Assembly: GCA_017618175.1 (NCBI GenBank)
Contig: JAFZUT010000006.1
Location: 1 to 63,012, forward strand
Length of the DNA stretch: 63,012 bases
Reading direction: 5' to 3'
Origin: Alphaproteobacteria bacterium
Lineage (GTDB): Bacteria > Pseudomonadota > Alphaproteobacteria > Rs-D84
The position numbers and the translations under genes were made by a program. Below the pieces are notes generated by a model. That model saw nothing but the letters and a program-made list of their open reading frames with translations. It made no database searches and was not told the origin of the DNA. Below are positions 15,152-24,682 of the stretch, piece after piece (within the stretch, counting starts at the first letter, position 1; each line of letters begins with the position of its first letter).

Positions 15152-17920
15152 ATGCTGACACTGATTGACGGGAATTCAATTTTATTTCGCGCATATTATG
15201 GCGTACACAGCCGCCTAAGCCGAACCGATGGAACGCCGACCGGTGCGGTCTATGCATTTTTGAATATGATGTTGCCGGTGTTCGCCGCCGCCCGCCCCGA
15301 TGACATTTTTGTTTGCGTGTTTGACGCGTCACGGAAAACTTTCCGCCAAGATATTTATCCCGAATACAAAGCGAATCGTGACGAAACGCCCGCCGATTTG
15401 ATTTCTCAATCTGTTATGGTCAGGCGCGGCCTGACCGAAATGGGCGTGCCGGTTCTGTGCATTCCCGGGGTCGAAGCGGATGATGTTATCGCAACATTGG
15501 CCACGCGCGAATGCCGGGTTGCGGACAAGACACGAATTATGACGGGCGACAAAGACCTTATGCAATTGGTGTCTGATTGCATATTCCTGTATGACGGGAT
15601 GAAGCAAAAAACAATCAATCGTGCCGAAGTCATTGAAAAATTTGGCGTACCGCCCGAACGCGTTGTCGATGTGCAATCGTTGATGGGCGATTCATCCGAC
15701 AATGTTCCCGGTGTGCGTGGCATTGGGCCCAAAAAGGCCGCCGAATTGATAAATGAATTCGGGTCACTGGATAACCTGTACGCGCATATTGACGATATTA
15801 AAAACGAACGCACGCGCAATATGTTATTGCTGTCGCGAGAATTGGCGTATATCTCGCGCGATTTAGTGACGTTAAAGCGCGATGTTGATTTGTCGGGATT
15901 AAAACTTTTGCCGTTTCGGTTTAATCGCGCGGCGGCATTGGAATTTGTACGCAATGAATTGGAAAGTAATTCTTTGGTCGAAAAAATATTGCGCACTTTC
16001 CCAGATGCACCCGAAACACCAAAACAACCCGCGTTTAACTTTCCGGGGTCACAATGTCCGGTTGATACGGCGCCACTTGATAATGCGCCCCGCCCCGCCC
16101 CAAAAATGACTTTTGAAAAAATAACAAACGTCAAAGAATTGGAAAAATTTCTGGCAACGATTAAAGACGTTATCGCATTGGACACTGAAACAACGGGTCT
16201 GAATCAAATGACCGACAAAATGGTCGGTATGTCTTTGGCGGTGGACGCGACGCACGGCGTCTATATTCCACTGCGCCATCGCACCGCGGGCGGTGATTTG
16301 TTCGGTGGAACCGAATTGGCACCAAACCAAATTTCTGTGGCGGATTTGTATAAAAAAATCTGGCCGATACTGACCAACAAAAAAATCACCAAGGTCGGTC
16401 ACAATATTAAATTTGACCTGCATATTATGGCAAACGAAGGTTGGGATATTACCAAGATTTCGCCAATCGATGACACAATGCTAATTTCATACGCGTTGCA
16501 TGGAACACTGCATTCACATGGCATGGACGAATTGGCGGTAAAATATTTGAATCATCAAAATATAACCTTTGCTTCATTGTTTCCACCAAAAACACGTGAC
16601 GCAGATATGCACTTTGATGCGTTGCCAATTGATACCGCATATCCGTACGCCGCCGAAGACGCCGCCGTCACAATGGCATTGTACAAACACATGCGGCCAG
16701 AGTTGGATGCAAACGAAAAATTGGCGCGGCTTTATGAAAATTGCGACCGACCTTTGATTATGGTTTTAACCATAATGGAACGTGATGGCGTTTTGGTTGA
16801 CCGCGCAAAGTTGAATAAACTGTCGGGTGTGTTTCACGAACAATTGACCAAAATCAGTAACGAAATATTCGAACTTGCCGGACACGAATTTAATGTGGCC
16901 AGTCCCAAGCAATTGGCAACCGTTCTGTTCGATGAAATGCATATGCCAGAAAACAAACGCCGTTCCACGGACGCAGACGCATTAAACGATTTGATTGACC
17001 ATCACCCAATTATTGAAAAGATTTTGAATTGGCGTTCGATTGCGAAATTGGCGGGCACATATGCGGATGCATTGCCACATCAAATTGGTACCGATGGGCG
17101 CATTCACACAACATATTTGCAAACCAGTACGAATACAGGCCGCCTTTCTTCGCGCGACCCGAACCTGCAAAACATTCCGGTCAAAACCGAATTGGGCGAA
17201 GAAATTCGCAAATGCTTTGTCGCGCCCGCGGGCCGTGTACTGATTGCGGCGGATTATTCGCAAATTCAACTTCGTTTGCTTGCGGATGTGGCGGACATTA
17301 AAACATTCAAAGATACTTTTAATGCGGGCGCGGACATTCACGAACAAACTGCGCGTAAAATTTTCAACATTCCGGCATCAACCATTGTTCCACGTGACCT
17401 GCGCCGCGCCGCAAAAACCGTGAACTTTTCAATTATATACGGAATATCTTCGTTCGGTTTGGCGGCACAATTAAATGTACCGCGCAATCGTGCCCAGGAG
17501 ATAATAAATTCATATATGGCGGGATTACCCGAAATAAAAACCTATATTGATGGCGTCAAAAAATTTGCAATCGAAAATGCGTGCGTTTATACCCCATGGG
17601 GCCGCCGCATAGAATTGCCCGAGGCCAAAAATCCCCGTATGCGCGCATACGCAATGCGTGCCGCAATCAACGCACCGATTCAGGGATTCGAAGCCGACCT
17701 TATGCGGTTTGCAATGATAAAAACATTTAATGAAATCGTCACGCCGAATCGCGACAAAATCAAACTGATTATGCAGGTTCACGATGAAATGGTGTTCGAA
17801 TGTGATGAAAAATTGGCCACAAAATTCGCCGAACAAATAAAATCCATTATGGAAAACGTGACGCGGATATCTGTGCCATTGCGTGCAGACTATGTAATCG
17901 CGCCATTTTGGGGTAAATAA
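15152..17920 (+). CDS. polA: DNA polymerase I
   Basis: 922 residues with all three Pol I domains: 5'-3' flap exonuclease (about 1-290), 3'-5' proofreading exonuclease with intact acidic residues (DTE at 344-346, later NIKFD and YAAED), and polymerase. Motif B (RRAAKTVNFSIIYG) and motif C (QVHDEMVFE) are present. Motif A reads DYSQIQLR (701-708): Gln706 replaces the near-universal steric-gate Glu that excludes ribonucleotides. The ATG at 15152 follows GGGGGC and is preferred over one six codons earlier. Confidence 0.96.
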   Translation: MLTLIDGNSILFRAYYGVHSRLSRTDGTPTGAVYAFLNMMLPVFAAARPDDIFVCVFDASRKTFRQDIYPEYKANRDETPADLISQSVMVRRGLTEMGVPVLCIPGVEADDVIATLATRECRVADKTRIMTGDKDLMQLVSDCIFLYDGMKQKTINRAEVIEKFGVPPERVVDVQSLMGDSSDNVPGVRGIGPKKAAELINEFGSLDNLYAHIDDIKNERTRNMLLLSRELAYISRDLVTLKRDVDLSGLKLLPFRFNRAAALEFVRNELESNSLVEKILRTFPDAPETPKQPAFNFPGSQCPVDTAPLDNAPRPAPKMTFEKITNVKELEKFLATIKDVIALDTETTGLNQMTDKMVGMSLAVDATHGVYIPLRHRTAGGDLFGGTELAPNQISVADLYKKIWPILTNKKITKVGHNIKFDLHIMANEGWDITKISPIDDTMLISYALHGTLHSHGMDELAVKYLNHQNITFASLFPPKTRDADMHFDALPIDTAYPYAAEDAAVTMALYKHMRPELDANEKLARLYENCDRPLIMVLTIMERDGVLVDRAKLNKLSGVFHEQLTKISNEIFELAGHEFNVASPKQLATVLFDEMHMPENKRRSTDADALNDLIDHHPIIEKILNWRSIAKLAGTYADALPHQIGTDGRIHTTYLQTSTNTGRLSSRDPNLQNIPVKTELGEEIRKCFVAPAGRVLIAADYSQIQLRLLADVADIKTFKDTFNAGADIHEQTARKIFNIPASTIVPRDLRRAAKTVNFSIIYGISSFGLAAQLNVPRNRAQEIINSYMAGLPEIKTYIDGVKKFAIENACVYTPWGRRIELPEAKNPRMRAYAMRAAINAPIQGFEADLMRFAMIKTFNEIVTPNRDKIKLIMQVHDEMVFECDEKLATKFAEQIKSIMENVTRISVPLRADYVIAPFWGK

Positions 17921-17930
17921 AATTCAATAA

Positions 17931-19196
17931 TTACATTTGGATAAATGAACCCGGCTTGTCGACCATTTGCTCGATGGCTTGGTCCAAGATTTTGCGATAT
18001 TCCAAGAACTTCTTTTTGTTTTCCGCATCCAAATTGTTTATCGCCGGCAATTTAACCGTCATAGGATTCACGTGCTTGCCGTCCTTGATAATTTCATAAT
18101 GCAAATGCGGACCGGTGGAAAGTCCCGTTGAGCCAGAATAACCGATAATCTGGCCCTGCTTTACGGTCGTACCGACCTTTACATTTTTAGCGAATTTAGA
18201 CATATGCGCATACAGTGTTTCGAACGAACCATTATGACGAATTCTTATGAAATTACCATGTCCGCGGTTAAATCCACGCGCAACCACACGCCCCGCACCG
18301 GCGGACGGAATTGGCGTTCCGGTTGGTGCACGGAAATCGACACCTTTGTGTGCGCGGGTAAATCCCAAAACGGGATGTTTACGCCGGGTTGAAAAACTGC
18401 TGGTCACTTTGGCGTTATTGATTGGTGTACGCTTCAAAGATTTAATGGCGCCATTTCCATTCGGGTCGTAATAACCAACTGTCTTGTCCGATTTCCGGAA
18501 ACGATACATTTTAACATTTCCGCGCAACGCATCAAAAGAAACCACGACCACAGAGCCATTATCAACCTTTTCCCCATCGCGATAGTTTTCTTCATAAACC
18601 ACCGAAAATTTTTGACCGGCGCGCACGTCACGTTCAAAGTCCATTTCAAACGCCAACAAATCATAAACCTCGGCCAAGATTCCGGCGGGAATATCCGCGC
18701 GCATCCCGGCCAGATAAAAACTGTCCCCATCCAAAATTTCCCCTTGGCGATAAACCAGGCGCGTATCGCGTTCAATATCAACCGCATTGCATTGCCATTT
18801 GCCACCATCGTCACAGGTTAATTCCACACGGCGCCACGGTCCCGGAATAACGGTAATTTTTGACACGGCGGAATTTTCCCCATCACGCACAAATTCAATT
18901 TTATCACGATCCGCCCGCAGGCCGTTTATTCCCGCATCGGTTTTCAACACATTTGCAATTGCGTTTATATCGTTATGGCCCAGACCTTGCTCGCTTAACA
19001 ACTTTGACAAAGTATCACCCGGTGCGACACTGACAACGACGGGTTTGTTGGCCGCCGCAACCACCGTTTTACCGTTATCCATCCGGCGTCCAAAGACCAA
19101 CAATGTCACCACCGCGGCAACGGCCAAAACACCGGCAATCCACAAAACCGCACGGACAAATTTACCAGAGGTAAGAATATTTTTTGCTTTTTCCAT
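17931..19196 (-). CDS. M23 peptidoglycan endopeptidase, MepM-like
   Basis: 421 residues: one N-terminal membrane segment (about 16-36), an OapA/LysM-like domain (about 50-105, APGDTLSKLL), a beta-rich linker and a C-terminal M23 metallopeptidase. The zinc ligands are intact: H282xxxD286 in AHKGVDF and H363-L-H365. It should cut peptide cross-links in peptidoglycan, in contrast to the degenerate EnvC at 3153. The mRNA may be leaderless: TATAAT on its strand ends 7 bases before the ATG and shares its dyad with the prmC promoter. Confidence 0.93.
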   Translation of the reverse strand: MEKAKNILTSGKFVRAVLWIAGVLAVAAVVTLLVFGRRMDNGKTVVAAANKPVVVSVAPGDTLSKLLSEQGLGHNDINAIANVLKTDAGINGLRADRDKIEFVRDGENSAVSKITVIPGPWRRVELTCDDGGKWQCNAVDIERDTRLVYRQGEILDGDSFYLAGMRADIPAGILAEVYDLLAFEMDFERDVRAGQKFSVVYEENYRDGEKVDNGSVVVVSFDALRGNVKMYRFRKSDKTVGYYDPNGNGAIKSLKRTPINNAKVTSSFSTRRKHPVLGFTRAHKGVDFRAPTGTPIPSAGAGRVVARGFNRGHGNFIRIRHNGSFETLYAHMSKFAKNVKVGTTVKQGQIIGYSGSTGLSTGPHLHYEIIKDGKHVNPMTVKLPAINNLDAENKKKFLEYRKILDQAIEQMVDKPGSFIQM

Positions 19197-19217
19197 GGGG
19201 CACATTATAATGGTTTT
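19197..19217. promoter_or_regulatory. Shared divergent -10 dyad for prmC and the M23 peptidase
   Basis: ATTATAAT at 19204-19211 is its own reverse complement, so a TATAAT box faces each way. It ends 6 bases before the prmC ATG and 7 bases before the peptidase ATG. Both transcripts would begin at or next to the start codon. Only 21 bp separate the two genes. Confidence 0.6.
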
Positions 19218-19982
19218 ATGACAATAAATCAAGTTTTTGAAATCTTAAAAGATGCCGGTGGCATTCGCGCCGCCCGAATTATCACAGACAATATTAAAAA
19301 TCCATCACGACTGCGCGTTTGGATTATGGCACGCGCCCTGCGCCGCGGCACACCGGTTGCCAAGATTATTCATCAAAAATGGTTCTATGGATTAAAATTT
19401 TATACAAATAAATATACACTGGACCCGCGGCCGGACACCGAAACATTGGTCGCCGCGGTTATTGCGGACAACCCGGCCGCCCCAAAAATTTTGGACATCG
19501 GGACCGGGACAGGATGCATAATAATATCTTTGGTAAAAAATATTTACGGCGCATACGGTGTCGGCGTTGATATCTCACGCAGTGCAATTCGCGTTGCACG
19601 CCGAAATTTGCAAGATTTGGGCGTGGCCGATAAAATAAAAATATGTCGCGCTTCGTTCAACAATCCAAATATGGTGCATGAAAAATTTGATATAATTGTT
19701 TCCAATCCACCATATATTGCACGTGGCGATACGCGTGTTGACACCGGGGCAAAACACGACCCACGTATTGCGCTTTACGCAGACCGGGGCGGCACCGCGA
19801 CATACGAACAAATCGCAAAGAACGCAAAAAATTGGATTAAACCGAACGGCAAAATATATCTTGAAATCGGTGCGGGGCAAATGGCGGCCGTCAAAAAGAT
19901 ATTTGAATCCGCCGGTTGGAAATTCATCCGCGCCGAACACGACCTTGGCAACATAATTCGTGTTTTGGTATTTAATATTTGA
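19218..19982 (+). CDS. prmC: Release factor glutamine methyltransferase
   Basis: Methylates the Gln of the GGQ motif in RF1/RF2. 254 residues with a helical N-terminal domain, the SAM-binding loop ILDIGTGTGCI (91-101) and the catalytic NPPY (163-166). prfA is not adjacent, unlike in many bacteria. The end overlaps the convergent hydrolase gene by 11 bases. Confidence 0.95.
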   Translation: MTINQVFEILKDAGGIRAARIITDNIKNPSRLRVWIMARALRRGTPVAKIIHQKWFYGLKFYTNKYTLDPRPDTETLVAAVIADNPAAPKILDIGTGTGCIIISLVKNIYGAYGVGVDISRSAIRVARRNLQDLGVADKIKICRASFNNPNMVHEKFDIIVSNPPYIARGDTRVDTGAKHDPRIALYADRGGTATYEQIAKNAKNWIKPNGKIYLEIGAGQMAAVKKIFESAGWKFIRAEHDLGNIIRVLVFNI

Positions 19983-20580
19983 AGAACGGATGATTTTGTT
20001 TTAGAAAGCCAATCATAGAATCTTCCCCGTGGCCGTGGACAACGTATGTATCATCGGGCAGGTTCAGTTTTTTCAGTTTTGCAATGGATTCTTGTAATCG
20101 CATCGCATCACCCCCCGGCAGGTCTGTACGCCCCACCCCGTCACGGAAAATGGTATCGCCGGTCAGTAAAATTTTATATTCCGGAAAGTAAAACATTACA
20201 CCACCCAACGAATGACCGGGCGACGCAATTATTTCCATTTCTATATCATTCAAAATTTTTGTTTTTCCCGCGTGCAAGTCGTGTGGCGCCACAAAATCAT
20301 CCGGAATGCGTGGTAATTCCCAAAAATCCAAAATTTGATTTCCCCACAGTATCAACGGCACATCGCGTGAATTCAAAAACCATGGCGCATCGTAATGCGC
20401 CGCCAAGCCGGGTGCCGCCGAAATATGGTCGCTGTGCCCATGTGTTGCATAAATCGCACGCAATTTTAATCCACGCGAATCCAATAATTTTATCCAATCA
20501 TCCGCCCTTCCCCACGCATCAAAAATAACACATTCGTCACCATTTGACACCAATATTGAATTGGTGAACTTTGGTTCCAT
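19972..20580 (-). CDS. Metallo-beta-lactamase-fold hydrolase (glyoxalase II-like)
   Basis: 202 residues with the metal site HGHSDH (47-52), SPGH, TGDTIF and VVHGHGE, the pattern of YcbL/glyoxalase II-type thioester hydrolases. The substrate is unknown. The start at 20580 (MEPKFTNS) is chosen because the longer reading frame overlaps ftsH; that leaves 16 bases after the ftsH stop, suggesting an operon tilS-ftsH-hydrolase. Confidence 0.85.
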   Translation of the reverse strand: MEPKFTNSILVSNGDECVIFDAWGRADDWIKLLDSRGLKLRAIYATHGHSDHISAAPGLAAHYDAPWFLNSRDVPLILWGNQILDFWELPRIPDDFVAPHDLHAGKTKILNDIEMEIIASPGHSLGGVMFYFPEYKILLTGDTIFRDGVGRTDLPGGDAMRLQESIAKLKKLNLPDDTYVVHGHGEDSMIGFLKQNHPFFKY

Positions 20581-20596
20581 TTGCAAGATTTCAAAT

Positions 20597-22462
20597 TTAT
20601 TTTTTTGCAACCTTGGCCTTTTTGACTTTTGGTTTGGCGGGCGATTTTTTACCGACAATTTCCAAGATTTCTTCACCGGTTAATGTTTCGCGCCGCAACA
20701 ATTCTTCGGCCAATTTTTTGACGGTCGCCTTGTTCTTTGTTAAAATTTTGACCGCGTCACGGTATGCATCCGCCAACCAAGATTTAATTTCGCCGTCAAC
20801 CAATTCTGCGGTTTTTTCGGACGCATTTTCCAACGGCACGCGCGCGCCAAAGGTTTGTGCTTGGTTGATTGCAACCAACCCGATTTTATTGGACAAACCG
20901 GCGGTTGTAATCGAACGCCGCGCCAAACGCGTTGCCATATCGATATCAGATTCCGCCCCGGTCGTAATTTTATTTGCACCAAAGAATATTTCTTCGGCGG
21001 CACGCCCCGCCAACGCAATGGCCAGGTTCGCGCGAATTTCGGCCAAAGACATTGACACTTTGTCATCAATCGGCAAATGTTGCACCATCCCCAATGCCCG
21101 TCCACGCGGAATAATTGTCGCCTTGTGAATTGGGTCGGTGACATCGGCATAGGCGGTACTAACGAACGCATGTCCGGCCTCGTGATACGCGGTCAATTTG
21201 ATATCTTCGGGCCGCATTTTACGAATTTTGCGCGGGCCCATCAGCAATTTATCGCGCGCTTCTTCTATATCATCGGGTGCAACCAATTTGTGACCTGCGC
21301 GCACCGCATGCAACGCCGATTCATTCAACAGGTTTTCCAAATCCGCACCCGAACATCCCGTTGTTCCGCGCGCCAATTCACCCAAATCCACATTGGGTTC
21401 CATTTTGATTTTCTTCGCGTGCAATTCCAAAATCGCCCGCCGCCCCGCCATATCGGGCAAATCGATATGAACCTGCCTATCGAATCGGCCGGGTCGCAAC
21501 AATGCCGGGTCCAACATATCCGGACGATTTGTCGCACCAATTACAATAATGCCGGTTTCATTAGAAAACCCATCCATTTCAATCAGCAATTGATTCAAAG
21601 TCTGTTCACGGTCTTGGTCATTAAAAGAATTCTGGCTGCGCCGTTGACCGATTGCATCGATTTCATCAATAAATAACAAACACGGTGCGTTGCGTTTTGC
21701 CATTTCAAAAATCTCTTTAATCTTTGCAACCCCCAGGCCGACAATTATGCCGGAAAAATCACTGCCCGATGCGGCAAAGAACGGAACATTTGCTTCGCCT
21801 GCAATTGCACGCGCCAAAAGTGTTTTACCCGTTCCCGGTTCGCCCGCCAACAATATTCCGCGCGGCACACGCGCGCCAACGGCGGCGAACTTTGATTTAT
21901 CGCGCAGGAAATCCACAACCTCACTCAATTCTTGTTTTTCCGAATCGATTCCGGCAACATCTTTGAATGTAGTTTTCGGTTTTCCGGTAACGATTTTCGT
22001 TGGGTTTTGCCCAAGCAATGTACGCGAAAGGCCACCCGCCCCACCGCGCAACCCACGGAAAATCCACCATATAAAAAACAATCCCATCAAAATCGGCACC
22101 CATGTCCCAAGGTAATCAACCCAACCCTTGGACGCATCAATTGAAACGACCGTTCCACCATTAGACAATTTTTCCAATAATTCCGGATTATATGTAATAA
22201 CCGCGCTGTATTTTGTACCGTCTTGTAATTGTCCGGTTGCAACATTATCGCGAATCTTCATAGTTTTTATTTCACCCGACCTGCGCAATACATCGGAAAA
22301 AGTCATCTCTATCGGTTCGGCCACAACGACATCGCCCAATTGGTTCACCCCCCCGCGCGACATAAATGCGCCACCAACCAACCCGGCAAATAAAATCGCA
22401 AACAAAATTAAAAACAAAGTGGAATTATTGCGTTTCTTATTTTTTAACATATTTTTTTCCAT
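20597..22462 (-). CDS. ftsH: ATP-dependent zinc metalloprotease FtsH (divergent)
   Basis: 621 residues, anchored by two membrane segments (about 15-35 and 120-137). The AAA+ module has Walker A GEPGTGKT (207-214), Walker B FIDEID and the arginine fingers RPGRFDR. The protease part has the zinc motif HEAGH (427-431). It degrades membrane and short-lived proteins. The pore loop usually written FVG reads IVG here, with SDFSGI replacing SDFVEM, so substrate gripping may differ. The ATG at 22462 has AGGA about 10 bases upstream and lies inside the tilS 3' end. Confidence 0.94.
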   Translation of the reverse strand: MEKNMLKNKKRNNSTLFLILFAILFAGLVGGAFMSRGGVNQLGDVVVAEPIEMTFSDVLRRSGEIKTMKIRDNVATGQLQDGTKYSAVITYNPELLEKLSNGGTVVSIDASKGWVDYLGTWVPILMGLFFIWWIFRGLRGGAGGLSRTLLGQNPTKIVTGKPKTTFKDVAGIDSEKQELSEVVDFLRDKSKFAAVGARVPRGILLAGEPGTGKTLLARAIAGEANVPFFAASGSDFSGIIVGLGVAKIKEIFEMAKRNAPCLLFIDEIDAIGQRRSQNSFNDQDREQTLNQLLIEMDGFSNETGIIVIGATNRPDMLDPALLRPGRFDRQVHIDLPDMAGRRAILELHAKKIKMEPNVDLGELARGTTGCSGADLENLLNESALHAVRAGHKLVAPDDIEEARDKLLMGPRKIRKMRPEDIKLTAYHEAGHAFVSTAYADVTDPIHKATIIPRGRALGMVQHLPIDDKVSMSLAEIRANLAIALAGRAAEEIFFGANKITTGAESDIDMATRLARRSITTAGLSNKIGLVAINQAQTFGARVPLENASEKTAELVDGEIKSWLADAYRDAVKILTKNKATVKKLAEELLRRETLTGEEILEIVGKKSPAKPKVKKAKVAKK

Positions 22463-23423
22463 GATATTTTTTCCTGATTCTAAAACTTGTCTTTTGACCC
22501 TCGGGGACAATTAAAATCTTGTCACGCAACCGGCGCACGGTGCAATGTCCAATTGTAAATTTGCAATCGGCACGCAATTTGTCCAATGCACCGATAAGCG
22601 AATTCAGTCGCGGTTGATACCTGTCCCCCCCAACCGTTTGAATAACCGTTCCAAGAAACTTTAGCCTAATATCGGGGCTCTGGTCAAATAGAAAAGATTC
22701 ACCAAACATCGCGCGATCATTCAACATAACGCGTCCAACCAATTTCGATACATAATCTTCCAAACTTTCGCGCACGCGCCCCATATTTTGAATTGCCAAT
22801 AAAACACGTTCATCCGTAATTCCCAACGCGTCCCCAACCAAGTGACGATTTTGCCGAATCTTCACACGGGTATAGTGCGGGTCGTCATTCATTTCGTCTG
22901 CAAAATATTTAATGCCGCGCGTATCACAGTATTCTTGCAATTCACGCCGAAAAACATTTAATAGTGGCCGCACAATTTTGATACCGTTCATTTCGCCAAC
23001 CCCGCGCATGGCGGCCAAACCATAAACCCCACTGCCCCGCCCCAGGTTCATCCAAAAAGTTTCAATCTGGTCATCGGCCTGGTGCGCGGTCAAAATAATT
23101 TTAATATGATTTTTATGGCAAAAATCCGTCATCAATTTATATCGTGCGCGGCGCGCCGCATCTTCCAATCCGGTTTCCGGTTTTTCGCCATCCCAAGAAA
23201 ACACATGGCATTCCACGCCTAATTTTTCACACAAGTCTTGGACATATTGGGCCTCGGTCGCCGCCGCATCACGCAAATTATGGTTCACATGCAGGCATAC
23301 CACATCTGCGCCAATTTCCACCAACCAGTGCAAAAGTGCGACCGAATCGACACCGCCACTGACCCCAACGGCCATTTTTTGGCCGAGATATTTTTGCATA
23401 AAATCCAAAAATTTTTTGTTCAT
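22437..23423 (-). CDS. tilS: tRNA(Ile)-lysidine synthase
   Basis: Converts C34 of tRNA-Ile(CAU) to lysidine. 328 residues with the PP-loop ATPase motif SGGVDS near residue 20, HxNHNLR and the region T-A-H-Q-A-D-D that binds substrate. A C-terminal part is present but shorter than in E. coli TilS (about 430). Its end overlaps ftsH by 26 bases, a pairing common in bacteria. Confidence 0.95.
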   Translation of the reverse strand: MNKKFLDFMQKYLGQKMAVGVSGGVDSVALLHWLVEIGADVVCLHVNHNLRDAAATEAQYVQDLCEKLGVECHVFSWDGEKPETGLEDAARRARYKLMTDFCHKNHIKIILTAHQADDQIETFWMNLGRGSGVYGLAAMRGVGEMNGIKIVRPLLNVFRRELQEYCDTRGIKYFADEMNDDPHYTRVKIRQNRHLVGDALGITDERVLLAIQNMGRVRESLEDYVSKLVGRVMLNDRAMFGESFLFDQSPDIRLKFLGTVIQTVGGDRYQPRLNSLIGALDKLRADCKFTIGHCTVRRLRDKILIVPEGQKTSFRIRKKYHGKKYVKK

Positions 23424-23469
23424 AACCTTGGTATTCTATGCTATAATTCCGGAAAATAAAGGAAAAAGT

Positions 23470-24024
23470 ATGCAAAAATTAAATTCTTTGGCGGTTTATT
23501 GTGGTCACAGTTTTGGCACAGACCCGCAATTTGAACGCGATGCGGCACGTGTTGGTGAATTATTGGCACGGAATAAAATTCGTATGATTTTTGGCGGGGG
23601 TAATGTCGGCCTTATGGGAACAACGGCAACGGCGGCAATAAATAATGGTGGTGTGGTATTGGGCGTAACGACACATAATGTTGTCGCCAAACAAGAACCC
23701 GCCCACGAAGAAATAGATGTTGAAGTGGTCGATGGTGTAAACGAACGCAAACAACGTATGTACGAAATGTCCGATGGTTTCATCATTTTGCCGGGTGGAA
23801 TCGGCACGCTGAACGAATTTACAGATATTTTAACTATGCAGCAAATTGGCGAATCGGTAAAACCAATATTCTTTATGAACACGGCAAAGTTCTGGGAATC
23901 TTTTTCCCAAATGTTCTTGGTTATGCAGGACAGTGGATTTATTGAAAATGTTCACGACTATAATGTCCATGTTGCGGACACACCGGACGAATTGTTCAAA
24001 CAGATATTAAATTACGACAAATAA
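23470..24024 (+). CDS. LOG family protein (nucleoside monophosphate phosphoribohydrolase)
   Basis: 184 residues with the diagnostic PGGIGTLNE motif and the GGGNVGLMG nucleotide-binding loop. LOG-family enzymes release bases from nucleoside 5'-monophosphates; in bacteria the physiological substrate is usually unclear. The ATG at 23470 follows AAAGGAAAAA. Confidence 0.9.
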   Translation: MQKLNSLAVYCGHSFGTDPQFERDAARVGELLARNKIRMIFGGGNVGLMGTTATAAINNGGVVLGVTTHNVVAKQEPAHEEIDVEVVDGVNERKQRMYEMSDGFIILPGGIGTLNEFTDILTMQQIGESVKPIFFMNTAKFWESFSQMFLVMQDSGFIENVHDYNVHVADTPDELFKQILNYDK

Positions 24025-24026
24025 AG

Positions 24027-24248
24027 TTATTCTGGAATTTCGATAATTTTATCGCGCGCGGCACATCCGCGCACGATTTTTATTTGTGATTTTGGCAAAT
24101 CGAAATATTCCGCCAACAATTTTATGACTGCATCATTCGCCGCACCATCAACGGGCGCGGCGGTTATATGCACGCGTATGCGACCGTCTTCGGCGGTGAC
24201 TTTATTTTGTTTTGCACGCGGAATCACACGCAGGTTTATTCGCCGCAT
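24027..24248 (-). CDS. DUF167 family protein (YggU-like)
   Basis: Small 73-residue protein matching the DUF167/YggU family: VIPRAKQNKV, the core AAPVDGAANDAVIKLLAEYF and a closing G-x-x-x-RDKIIEI. Function unknown in the family. Its ATG overlaps the end of the HIT gene by 13 bases, so it is probably translated with it. Confidence 0.88.
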   Translation of the reverse strand: MRRINLRVIPRAKQNKVTAEDGRIRVHITAAPVDGAANDAVIKLLAEYFDLPKSQIKIVRGCAARDKIIEIPE

Positions 24249-24622
24249 AACATACTCCGCATAATTTCTAAACACGCCGGCGTTTTGTCCCCGGCAATAA
24301 GGTGCATATGAAAATGAAACACGCTTTGATTAAACAACGGCGCGGCCAATCCCGCGTTTGCGAAAACATTAAATTCCGCCTTGATGCCTAATTTATCGGC
24401 GGTTTTGACAAAGCAATCCCAAAAACCGGCCTGTTCGGCGGCCGATGCACGCCGTGCAAAGTCCAAAATATTTTCATATTCGCCCTTTGGCACAACCAAC
24501 ACGTGCGTTTTGCACATTGGGTTCACATCATAGAAAGATATGGCATATTCATTTTCTACGACTTTTTTTGACGGAATTTCACCACGAATAATTTTTGCAA
24601 ACACATTATCTTTGTCGTACAT
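24236..24622 (-). CDS. HIT family nucleotide hydrolase/transferase
   Basis: 128 residues with the histidine triad HFHMHLIAG near residue 105, an N-terminal IxRGEIPxKxVxE and a D-x-N-P motif; HIT enzymes of the HinT type hydrolyse AMP-linked substrates. One or two downstream residues normally seen after the triad cannot be judged. GGGGATTTTT precedes the ATG. Confidence 0.93.
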   Translation of the reverse strand: MYDKDNVFAKIIRGEIPSKKVVENEYAISFYDVNPMCKTHVLVVPKGEYENILDFARRASAAEQAGFWDCFVKTADKLGIKAEFNVFANAGLAAPLFNQSVFHFHMHLIAGDKTPACLEIMRSMLCGE

Positions 24623-24682
24623 AAAAATCCCCTTTGTTATCCCGATAAAATATAATACGCCTACAAAAATAAATCAAGCGGG

